From Acetatifactor sp. (GTDB taxonomy: Bacteria > Bacillota > Clostridia > Lachnospirales > Lachnospiraceae), in NCBI GenBank assembly GCA_024699575.1, contig JAILPF010000286.1:1-6325 (forward strand): a DNA stretch of 6,325 nucleotides, in the 5' to 3' direction. The notes under the pieces were generated by a model. The model searched no databases. It was given only the letters and a program-made list of their open reading frames with translations, and was not told the origin of the DNA. Both the position numbers and the translations under genes were made by a program. Below are positions 1 through 6,325 of this stretch, piece after piece; the stretch's first letter is position 1, and each line of letters opens with the position of its first letter.

Positions 1-313
1 TACTTATGCAGCATATAATCTTAATTTCGGTGACGGTGGATATACCAAACTGAAAGTAAGAGCTTCCAGCCCTATGACCGGTGGCGAGATTATTATGCAC
101 TCCGGTTCTCTGGAAGGTGAAGTTGTTTGCACCGTTACCCTCGGCGGAAGCGACGTATACGGTGGTGATTGGGCAAACTATGGTGATTGGGACTTTGATG
201 TACCCGAGCTTGCAGCTCTGACAGGAAAACAGGTACTGTTCTTTGAGTTTAACAATCCTCCCGAGGGCAGCAGCCACTGCTTTAATATCAACTGGTACGA
301 ATTTTCTAAATAA
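1..313 (+). CDS. C-terminal fragment of a protein ending in a CBM6-like carbohydrate-binding module
   Basis: The reading frame is open from base 2 to the TAA at 311-313, giving 104 residues; the start lies outside the window. What is seen is the end of a beta-sandwich module in the style of CBM family 6: an opening AxYNLNFG-like strand, then KLKVRASSP, a Gly-rich stretch naming a side-chain step (GGSDVYGGDW), aromatic residues (two Trp in DWANYGDW) that could stack on sugar rings, a VLFFEF strand, and the closing strand NINWYEF just before the stop. In this family the final strand typically reads like FNIDWFRF. Such modules commonly sit at the C-terminus of secreted glycoside hydrolases or related glycan-active proteins, so the missing N-terminal part is probably catalytic, but that is inference. 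The next gene begins 22 bases downstream with no terminator between, so the two are probably co-transcribed. The ATG at 74 is internal, not a start. Sugar specificity cannot be told. Confidence 0.75.
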   Translation, partial: TYAAYNLNFGDGGYTKLKVRASSPMTGGEIIMHSGSLEGEVVCTVTLGGSDVYGGDWANYGDWDFDVPELAALTGKQVLFFEFNNPPEGSSHCFNINWYEFSK

Positions 314-335
314 GAAGTAGGGGGACGGAGCGTTT

Positions 336-1802
336 ATGAAGAAAAAAAGATTATTGGCTGTTCTTTTGGCCGCAACAATGACGATTGGTTGTCTGACAGG
401 CTGTGGAAGTAAACAAACTGCAGCAGACGACAAAGAAACTGTTGATTCTACAGATGCAACTGAAGAAGCAGATGCTGAAGAGGAAACAGAAGGAGAGTAT
501 CCTTTTGAAGTAGTTGACCTGGAAGGATATACCTTTACTGTAGCAGACAACAACATGGGAAGATGGTTCCCGGAAGAGGGAAGCTCTGAAGTGGCAAATG
601 CCATTATCGACCGTGTGAATAAAGTTCAGGAACTTTTCAACTGTACCATCGAAGTAAAGAACTATGATGAAACAGAATTTGCAAATGCTGTGACTGCCGG
701 TGAAGACTATGCAGACATCGTTGTCTGCGAGACATGGAACCTGGGACGTCACATCAAAGCGAAGAGAATTGTAGACCTTGCTGAGCTGGATGGCTTAAAT
801 CTGGATGCTGATTACTGGACCAAATATAATAACACCAATTTGTTGACCTACCAGGGTAAGGTATACGGTGTTGCAGCACCGTTTGCATCTCAGAGTGATG
901 AAATTTTCCTGATGTTCTTCAATAAGAATATTATTGATGAACTGGGATTGGAAAGTCCTTATGATTTGTATGCAAAGAATGAGTGGACATTCAGCAAGTT
1001 CCTGGAATATTGTAAGGCAGCCAAGAAAGACTTAAACGGTGACGGTGTTTTCGATGAAAACGACAGATACGGTTTCACCTGTGGACATAACTGGGATACA
1101 CCTGTTGTAATGTATCTTGCATCCGGCAACCAGTTCTACAGTGAGAACCCTGATGGCTCCATCGAGTTCCAGCTGAATACACCGAACGCTTTCAAAGCAG
1201 TAAATCAGATTAAAGAAATGCTGAATCCTATCGATACCTTCTGGCCTAAGCCTGAAGGAGCCGAGATGGAAGCTTATGCACAGGCATTTGCAGAAGGTAA
1301 GTCCCTGTTCTACACCTACACAAGAGGTAGAAATGTTGCACAGACAGTTTACGATATGGAGGATGACTTCGGTATCGTTCCCATCCCCAGAGGAGATGAC
1401 GCAGATACATATCGTTGCTGGGTAAGCCATGATGCACCGAGCGTTTCCATCCCTACCACTAATCAGAATAAAGATAAAACAGTTAAGATTATGGAAGCAC
1501 TTGCATACTTTGCACAGGACGAGAACGAATTGGAATTGGATGAGTTCTGTGATACAAAACTCAGAGATGATGAATCAGCGGATATCTTGAGAGAGATTCC
1601 TCAGTACGCACATTCCGATCTTGCATTTATCGGTCAGCAGTGTGCAGGCGGATTCTACGCAGCATTGAATTCAGTAGTGGATGTTACATTCAACGCAAGA
1701 GAGAAGGAAATTGCTTCTACAGTAGCTGGAATTGAGGTTGAGGTTGAGACCGGAATTCAGGAATTCATCGATATTATGTTAGGAAAGACAGCAGAAGAAT
1801 AG
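336..1802 (+). CDS. Lipoprotein solute-binding protein of a CUT1-type sugar ABC transporter
   Basis: This 488-residue protein should capture a sugar or oligosaccharide outside the membrane and hand it to the permease pair. Residues 1-23 form a lipoprotein signal: KKKR, a hydrophobic core, then the lipobox L20-T-G-C23, so the mature protein is lipid-anchored at Cys23. An Asp/Glu/Thr-rich linker (about 24-54) follows, then a family 1-like binding fold to the C-terminus. Typical family elements are the ADIVV strand, KVYGVA, the MFFNKNIIDELGL helix start and NEWTFSKF. Residues 232-243 (DLNGDGVFDEND) match an EF-hand-type calcium loop with Asp, Asn, Asp, Asp and Asp at positions 1, 3, 5, 9 and 12. 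The length is large for the family but normal for the oligosaccharide-binding subgroup. GGAG at 327-330, five bases before ATG 336, supports the start. The gene follows the CBM gene after 22 bases and precedes a hairpin. Ligand unknown; the role is secure. Confidence 0.92.
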   Translation: MKKKRLLAVLLAATMTIGCLTGCGSKQTAADDKETVDSTDATEEADAEEETEGEYPFEVVDLEGYTFTVADNNMGRWFPEEGSSEVANAIIDRVNKVQELFNCTIEVKNYDETEFANAVTAGEDYADIVVCETWNLGRHIKAKRIVDLAELDGLNLDADYWTKYNNTNLLTYQGKVYGVAAPFASQSDEIFLMFFNKNIIDELGLESPYDLYAKNEWTFSKFLEYCKAAKKDLNGDGVFDENDRYGFTCGHNWDTPVVMYLASGNQFYSENPDGSIEFQLNTPNAFKAVNQIKEMLNPIDTFWPKPEGAEMEAYAQAFAEGKSLFYTYTRGRNVAQTVYDMEDDFGIVPIPRGDDADTYRCWVSHDAPSVSIPTTNQNKDKTVKIMEALAYFAQDENELELDEFCDTKLRDDESADILREIPQYAHSDLAFIGQQCAGGFYAALNSVVDVTFNAREKEIASTVAGIEVEVETGIQEFIDIMLGKTAEE

Positions 1803-1821
1803 CGAAAAGCGATTCTGAGAA

Positions 1822-1855
1822 GGAAAAGGGATGCAAATCTTGTATCCCTTTTTCC
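1822..1855 (+). terminator. Intercistronic hairpin, possible leaky terminator or mRNA-stabilising stem
   Basis: Bases 1824-1836 pair with 1840-1852 around a three-base loop (ATC at 1837-1839): 13 consecutive pairs, one of them G-T. After a single unpaired T (1853), GG 1822-1823 can pair with CC 1854-1855. The stem starts 21 bases after the stop of the lipoprotein gene. The right arm ends in five T, but most of them lie inside the stem and CC follows, so it is a weak intrinsic terminator at best. A hairpin between a binding-protein gene and the downstream transporter genes is a known way to give more binding protein than permease, by partial termination or by blocking 3' exonucleases. That role is inferred here. 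Confidence 0.65.
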
Positions 1856-1860
1856 ATAGC

Positions 1861-1866
1861 GGAGGT
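1861..1866 (+). promoter_or_regulatory. Ribosome binding site GGAGGT of the 934-residue protein gene
   Basis: GGAGGT lies just downstream of the intercistronic hairpin, with four bases between it and the ATG at 1871 (five counted from GGAGG). It is a near-perfect Shine-Dalgarno sequence and fixes the start. The hairpin ends six bases upstream and does not occlude it. Confidence 0.8.
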
Positions 1867-1870
1867 TTCA

Positions 1871-4675
1871 ATGAAGAAATTCAGTATAAAGAAATGGATA
1901 TGCTTAATGAGTGTTTTTGCCGGAGCCGCTGCGTTCTTTTTGAACCCGGTAAGTGTGCTGGCAGAAGAGGCAGAAGAATTATCCTATAAGAATTATCAGA
2001 AGCTCCACATGGATTCGGGTTTGGGGACGGATGTCTGCACCATAAATGCAACAGATTATTCAGAGGCGAAAGGTACTGTTGAGGTAACGGATGAAGACAA
2101 GATTCTTACAGGGGAAGACGGAACTGTTACCTACCAGATAAATATAAAGAATGCAGGAATGTACTATCTGCAATTAGAGTATATGCCTGCTCCCGGAAAT
2201 GAAAATGATATCGAACGCAACATTTTGATTGATGGCGCAGTTCCTTTTAAACAGGCACAGTTTGTGACCTTTACAAGAATCTGGAAGGATGCGGAAGAGA
2301 TACGACAGGACATCAATGGAAACGACATCAGACCTGCCCAGGAAGAAGTGGATGAGTGGAGAACAGTATATGTATATGATTCCGCCAGATATTCCAATGA
2401 GCCATTGGCTTTTTACCTGGAATCAGGCGAACATACCATTACTATTCAGGGTGTCAGAGAACCGATGTATCTCGCTAAAATCAGTGTATGCCCATGGGAG
2501 AACAGCAAGGCATACAGTGAAGTGAAAGCAGAGTATGCTGCGAACGGATACAAAGAGGTTTCAGCGGAGCCAATCAAGGTACAGGCAGAGGATATGTATC
2601 AGAAATCAGATTACACACTGTATCAGTCCTCCGATAAGTCTTCGGCCATCACGGAGCCTCAGGACCCCTCCAAGGTTCGTTTAAACTATATCAGTGGTGA
2701 TAAATTTAAGCTTGCCGGACAGTGGATTACCTGGCAGGTAGAGGTGCCGGAGGACGGCTTGTACGAATTGGCACTGCGTTTTAAACAGAATTTATTGTCC
2801 GGAATCTATACATCAAGAACATTGAAAATAGACGGAGAAGTTCCCTTTGCAGAAGCGGCAGGATTACAGTTTAACTACTCCAGAGACTGGCAGGTAAAAG
2901 CGCTGGGTAATCAGGACGAGAACTACAAGTTCTACCTGACAAAAGGTACTCATTACGTGACCATGGAGGTTACACTCGGTGAGATGGCTGACATTATCGC
3001 AGAAGTGGATAACAGCTTGACAGAGCTTAATAAAATTTACAGAGAAATTCTCCTGCTCACAGGAGCGGAAGCAGATATCTACCGTGATTATAACTTTGAC
3101 CGTCATATTCCGGAAACGATTGCAAACATGAAGGTGCAGTCGGATAAGCTGGCAGAACTATCGCAGAAGCTGGAACATATCGTCGGAACGAAGGGTGAGC
3201 ACGTAGTGGCTTTGGATAAGCTCAGCTATCAGTTGAATCTGATGCATGAGAATCCGGAGCAGATTGCAAGAAACTTTGGACAGTTTAAGGATAATATTGC
3301 AGGATTGGCCGACTGGGTGGTAACAGTCAGCGCGCAGCCTCTTTCCATTGACTATCTTCTTTTGACAGCACCCGGAGCAAAGCTTCCCAAGGGCGAAGGC
3401 GGGTTCTTTACCTCCGTCGGTTTTGAGATTAAGAGTTTTGCGATGTCTTTCTTTACAGACTACAGTACATTGGGACAGACAGTGGAATACGACAACGCAT
3501 CTGATGACTGCGTTGAAGTCTGGATTACCTCCGGTAGAGACCAGGCAAATATTATCAGACAGATGATTAACAACACTTTTACCCCGCAGACAGGCATTAA
3601 CGTGGAACTGAAGCTGGTGAGTGTAGGGACTTTGCTCCCCGCAGTTTTGTCAGGACAGGGACCGGATGTAGCTCTTGGCAATCCGATTGCGGATCCGATT
3701 CAATATGCAATGAGAAATGCGGCAATTGATCTCTCAAAGTTTGACGGATTCGATGAAGTGGCAGACAGATTCCATGAGAGTGCTATGGTATCTTACAGCT
3801 TTGAAGATGCAGTGTATGCATTGCCTGAGACTCAGACCTTCCCGATGATGTTCTACAGAAAGGACATTTTTGAGGAACTGGGACTGACTCCGCCCAATAC
3901 ATGGGATGAATTTTTTGAGGTTGTTGCAGTTTTGCAGCGAAACAATATGGAAGTAGGATTCCCACAGGGAATGCCCGGTATGCAGATATTCCTGTATCAG
4001 AATGGTGGCTCTCTCTATAATGAGAATCTGACAGCATCTACTTTCGCAGATGACACAACCCTGGATGCATTCCAGAGGATGTTGGATTTGTTTACAACCT
4101 ACAGATTCCCAAGAGATTACAGCTTTTCAAACCGCTTCCGTACCGGTCAGATGCCTTTGGCAATTCAGGACTATACGGAATATAATTCCCTTTCCGCATT
4201 CGCCCCCGAAATCAAGGGGTCCTGGGCAATGATTCCGATTCCCGGACAAAAGGGCGAGGAAGGACAGATAAACAGAGCAGCAGCCTGCAACGGAACCTGT
4301 GCAATGATGCTCAGAGGAGCTTCCGATGAAGAGAAAGCATGGGAGTTCATGAAGTGGTGGACAACGGCAGAATCTCAGGCAGAATTTGCAAAAGAAATGA
4401 AATCCGTATTGGGTAAGGCTGCGATGTATGCAACCGCCAATATGGATGCAATAAAGAGTATGCCATGGACCAAAGACGAGTACACCGCACTGTATGATCA
4501 GTGGAATCATATTGTTGGTACTCCTGAGGTTCCCGGTAACTATTATGTGACCAGAAGTATTAACTTCGCATCGGTACAGGGATACACATCCGGAGATGTG
4601 GAGGAATTACTGGATTGGGTAACAGAGACCAATGAAGAAATTACCAGAAAACGAAAAGAATTCGGATTGGAATAG
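1871..4675 (+). CDS. Secreted multi-domain solute-binding protein: two tandem CBM-like modules, helical region, family 1 binding domain
   Basis: This 934-residue protein starts with a Sec signal peptide (KKFSIKKW, hydrophobic core, VLA31 then EE). There is no lipobox; the only early Cys is C11, in KWIC. Residues about 40-213 and 235-375 form two related beta-rich modules: TYQINI with a G-Y-L strand at 87-98 matches TWQVEV at 287-298, and IDGAVPF at 120-126 matches IDGEVPF at 320-326. Both end in a Y-L-x-x-G-x-H strand (182-188 and 355-361). They resemble carbohydrate-binding beta-sandwiches. Residues about 376-500 look mostly helical (NKIYREI at 387, GTKG at 439). Residues about 546-934 are a family 1 solute-binding domain: VEVWITSG, GQGPDV at 595-600, YALP at 649-652, YRKD at 662-665, then NTWDEF. 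Ordinary sugar-binding proteins have about 400-450 residues, so roughly 500 are extra. It sits directly before two permease genes and is probably their binding protein. Ligand and membrane attachment are unknown. Large proteins of this plan probably occur in other Firmicutes, from memory only. Confidence 0.88.
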   Translation: MKKFSIKKWICLMSVFAGAAAFFLNPVSVLAEEAEELSYKNYQKLHMDSGLGTDVCTINATDYSEAKGTVEVTDEDKILTGEDGTVTYQINIKNAGMYYLQLEYMPAPGNENDIERNILIDGAVPFKQAQFVTFTRIWKDAEEIRQDINGNDIRPAQEEVDEWRTVYVYDSARYSNEPLAFYLESGEHTITIQGVREPMYLAKISVCPWENSKAYSEVKAEYAANGYKEVSAEPIKVQAEDMYQKSDYTLYQSSDKSSAITEPQDPSKVRLNYISGDKFKLAGQWITWQVEVPEDGLYELALRFKQNLLSGIYTSRTLKIDGEVPFAEAAGLQFNYSRDWQVKALGNQDENYKFYLTKGTHYVTMEVTLGEMADIIAEVDNSLTELNKIYREILLLTGAEADIYRDYNFDRHIPETIANMKVQSDKLAELSQKLEHIVGTKGEHVVALDKLSYQLNLMHENPEQIARNFGQFKDNIAGLADWVVTVSAQPLSIDYLLLTAPGAKLPKGEGGFFTSVGFEIKSFAMSFFTDYSTLGQTVEYDNASDDCVEVWITSGRDQANIIRQMINNTFTPQTGINVELKLVSVGTLLPAVLSGQGPDVALGNPIADPIQYAMRNAAIDLSKFDGFDEVADRFHESAMVSYSFEDAVYALPETQTFPMMFYRKDIFEELGLTPPNTWDEFFEVVAVLQRNNMEVGFPQGMPGMQIFLYQNGGSLYNENLTASTFADDTTLDAFQRMLDLFTTYRFPRDYSFSNRFRTGQMPLAIQDYTEYNSLSAFAPEIKGSWAMIPIPGQKGEEGQINRAAACNGTCAMMLRGASDEEKAWEFMKWWTTAESQAEFAKEMKSVLGKAAMYATANMDAIKSMPWTKDEYTALYDQWNHIVGTPEVPGNYYVTRSINFASVQGYTSGDVEELLDWVTETNEEITRKRKEFGLE

Positions 4676-4678
4676 GGC

Positions 4679-4684
4679 AGGAGG
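4679..4684 (+). promoter_or_regulatory. Ribosome binding site AGGAGG of the first permease gene
   Basis: AGGAGG starts three bases after the stop of the preceding gene and lies nine bases before ATG 4694. A nearer GTG at 4690 is in another frame and reaches a stop after 14 codons, so the ATG is the start. The 18-base gap holds no room for a terminator, so this gene is co-transcribed with the one before. Confidence 0.8.
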
Positions 4685-4693
4685 ATACCGTGA

Positions 4694-5626
4694 ATGAAAA
4701 AAATTTCATCAGTGAATGTTCGGACTGCCGCTAAACAACTGTGGCACGACATGAAAAAGAATAAAGTAAGCTATATATTTGTGGCTCCCTACTTTATCCT
4801 GTTTTTTATCTTTACCGTATTGCCGGTTATGATTTCCATGGGACTTAGCTTTACTTCCTTTAACATCCTGGAAGCACCGGTATTTGTAGGACTTCAAAAT
4901 TATGTGAGATTGTTTTTTCAGGATAGGATTTTCATGGAAAAGGCAATCGGAAACACATTTATCATTGCAGCAATTGTAGGACCGATAGGCTATCTGCTTT
5001 GCCTATTCTTGGCATGGATGTTAAATGAGCTTCCCAGAATGCTGAGAATGATTTTGACATTGATATTTTATGCCCCCACGATTGCAGGAAATATGTATTT
5101 TATTTTCCAGTATCTGTTCAACAGCGATTCCCAGGGTTATGTGAACGCAATCCTGAATCGATACGGAATCACTCAGACAGCAATTCTCTGGTTCCAGGAT
5201 GAGAAATATATGCTGACATTGATTGTAGTGATTGCATTATGGACCAGTGTTGGTACCACATTCCTTTCCTTCATCGCAGGTTTACAGGGTATTCCAAGAC
5301 ACCTGTATGAGGCAGCAGCGATTGACGGCGTAAAAAACAGATGGCAGGAACTCTATTACGTAACCTTGCCTTCCATGAAACCTCAGCTGATGTTCGGTGC
5401 TGTTATGAGTATTACCGGAGCCTTCGGTGTAGGTAGCATTGTTACCGCACTTTGTGGTCTCCCTTCCACCAACTACGGAGTACATACTATCATGAACCAT
5501 CTGGAAGATTATGGCAATGTGCGTTTCGAGATGGGATATGCTTCTGCCATTGCGACAGTGTTGTTCGTCATCATGATCGGAAGTAACAAGATTATACAGA
5601 AAATCTTAGCGAAGGTGGGTGAATAG
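4694..5626 (+). CDS. Sugar ABC transporter permease, MalF/UgpA/LplB type
   Basis: This 310-residue integral membrane protein is one half of the channel of a CUT1 importer. It has a short basic cytoplasmic N-terminus (about 1-24) and about six membrane segments (roughly 26-52, 84-111, 115-142, 172-197, 229-247 and 282-302). The first external loop holds the usual GLQNYVRLF and the following GNTF. The ATPase-coupling EAA loop is clear: E206-A-A-A-I-D211-G212, ending in T-L-P226 after the conserved spacing. Length and order match the MalF-like subunits without the extra periplasmic domain of E. coli MalF. It follows the multi-domain binding protein by 18 bases and precedes its partner permease by 2 bases, so the pair is made together. 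Segment limits are read by eye. The transported sugar cannot be named; the family call is secure. Confidence 0.95.
   Translation: MKKISSVNVRTAAKQLWHDMKKNKVSYIFVAPYFILFFIFTVLPVMISMGLSFTSFNILEAPVFVGLQNYVRLFFQDRIFMEKAIGNTFIIAAIVGPIGYLLCLFLAWMLNELPRMLRMILTLIFYAPTIAGNMYFIFQYLFNSDSQGYVNAILNRYGITQTAILWFQDEKYMLTLIVVIALWTSVGTTFLSFIAGLQGIPRHLYEAAAIDGVKNRWQELYYVTLPSMKPQLMFGAVMSITGAFGVGSIVTALCGLPSTNYGVHTIMNHLEDYGNVRFEMGYASAIATVLFVIMIGSNKIIQKILAKVGE
5612..5618 (+). promoter_or_regulatory. Ribosome binding site AAGGTGG inside the end of the first permease gene
   Basis: AAGGTGG lies within the last codons of the first permease gene, ten bases before the ATG at 5629. The stop TAG (5624-5626) and this ATG are two bases apart. 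The arrangement suggests translational coupling, giving equal amounts of the two channel subunits. Confidence 0.6.
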
Positions 5627-5628
5627 CA

Positions 5629-6325
5629 ATGGCAAAAATTAAATTTTCCAGAAGAGAAAGAGGCGTAAAGCGTTCCTATGCTGTTGATATTGTGATGTAT
5701 TCCGTACTGCTTTTGTTTGGAATACTGATGGCAATGCCTTTTGTATTTGCTATCTCCAACTCACTCAAGCCCTTGTCAGAGTTCTTCTATTTTCCCCCCA
5801 GAATCCGGGTGGAGAATCCGACCTTTGACAACTTTAAGGATTTGTTCCGTCTGATGAGTGATTCCTGGGTGCCCTTCAGCAGATACATTTTTAACACGGC
5901 ATTTATTACAATCGTTGGTACGGCAGGACATATTTTGATTGCTTCCATGTGTGCTTATGCTTTGGCAAAGCATAAATTCCCAGGAAGAAATATTATTTTT
6001 ACATTGATTGTTACCTCTCTGATGTTTAGAGGCGAGGTTACAGCAATTCCAAGCTTTATGATTTTTTCCAAACTGAAAATGGTAGATTCCTATACATCAT
6101 ATATTTTGCCGGCATTGGCATCTACCCTTGGTTTGTATCTGATTAAACAGTTTATGGAGCAGATGGTTCCGGACGAAATTCTGGAATCCGCCAGAATGGA
6201 CGGAGCAAGTGAATTCAGAGTATTCTGGAGCATCGCAATGCCCATGGTGAAACCGGCGGTATTCACCCTGCTCATGTTATCTGTTCAGAACCTGTGGAAC
6301 ACAGGAAGCAGCGTATATATCAGAA
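5629..6325 (+). CDS. Sugar ABC transporter permease, MalG/UgpE/LplC type, 3' end cut by the window
   Basis: The frame opens at ATG 5629 and runs off the window after 232 full codons; family members have about 275-300 residues, so some 45-70 are missing. It starts with a basic stretch (KFSRRERGVKR) and a first membrane segment at about 18-43, followed by the SNSLKP loop. Further segments lie near 85-112, 120-143, 155-175 and 199-220. The phrase AYALAKHKFPGR after the second segment and AIPSFMIFSKLKMVDSY in the third loop are typical of MalG-like subunits. The EAA loop reads E186-S-A-R-M-D191-G192-A, then AMP-M-VKPA; Ser in place of the first Ala is common in this subunit. It pairs with the permease encoded just upstream. 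No ATPase gene is seen; CUT1 systems of Firmicutes often share one MsmK-like ATPase encoded elsewhere (known from the family, not from this window). Confidence 0.93.
   Translation, partial: MAKIKFSRRERGVKRSYAVDIVMYSVLLLFGILMAMPFVFAISNSLKPLSEFFYFPPRIRVENPTFDNFKDLFRLMSDSWVPFSRYIFNTAFITIVGTAGHILIASMCAYALAKHKFPGRNIIFTLIVTSLMFRGEVTAIPSFMIFSKLKMVDSYTSYILPALASTLGLYLIKQFMEQMVPDEILESARMDGASEFRVFWSIAMPMVKPAVFTLLMLSVQNLWNTGSSVYIR

Noticed and set aside
314..335. Possible promoter before the lipoprotein gene
   Set aside because: Only 22 bases, filled by a ribosome binding site; no -35/-10 pair is visible.
351..752. Open frame of 133 residues on the minus strand
   Set aside because: It lies entirely inside the lipoprotein gene, is rich in Cys and Ser in the manner of antisense shadows, and has no convincing ribosome binding site.
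1032..1437. Two overlapping minus-strand frames inside the lipoprotein gene
   Set aside because: Both are fully within a gene with clear family motifs; no start signal or recognisable protein.
1733..1750. Short direct repeat of GAGGTT in the lipoprotein gene
   Set aside because: It encodes an E-V-E-V-E stretch and is only two units long; no sign of a real repeat array.
4127..4510. Open frame of 127 residues on the minus strand
   Set aside because: It lies opposite the conserved binding domain of the 934-residue protein; its Cys-rich composition fits an antisense shadow.
4690..4734. GTG at 4690 as an alternative start for the first permease
   Set aside because: It is in another frame and meets a stop after 14 codons; ATG 4694 follows a good AGGAGG.

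Overview
The window looks like part of a carbohydrate-uptake operon of a low-to-mid GC Firmicute, most likely a Lachnospiraceae-type clostridium. The supports are strong GGAGG-type ribosome binding sites, a lipoprotein signal of the form common in that group, frequent AGA arginine codons, and a CUT1-type sugar ABC transporter with no ATPase gene in view. The taxonomic call is inference from style, not from a marker gene. All genes are on the + strand and tightly packed, and no stretch over 300 bases lacks a gene.

Layout: (1) bases 1-313 hold the C-terminal end of a protein finishing in a CBM6-like carbohydrate-binding module, probably an extracellular glycoside hydrolase or other glycan-active protein. 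(2) After only 22 bases comes a 488-residue lipoprotein solute-binding protein (336-1802). (3) A 68-base gap carries a strong hairpin, probably a leaky terminator or mRNA-stabilising element. (4) A 934-residue secreted protein follows (1871-4675). It has two tandem beta-sandwich-like modules, a mainly helical middle region and a C-terminal family 1 solute-binding domain. (5) Two MalF/MalG-type permeases follow, the first complete (4694-5626) and the second cut by the window end (5629-6325).

Working model (inference): an extracellular enzyme with a CBM cuts a glycan, one or both binding proteins capture the oligosaccharides, and the two permeases form the channel. The ATPase is presumably a shared MsmK/UgpC-like protein encoded elsewhere. 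The most unusual part is the 934-residue multi-domain binding protein. It has an ordinary signal peptide without a lipobox, an internal duplication in register at 200 residues, and a second, conventional binding protein immediately upstream. The substrate cannot be read from this sequence.
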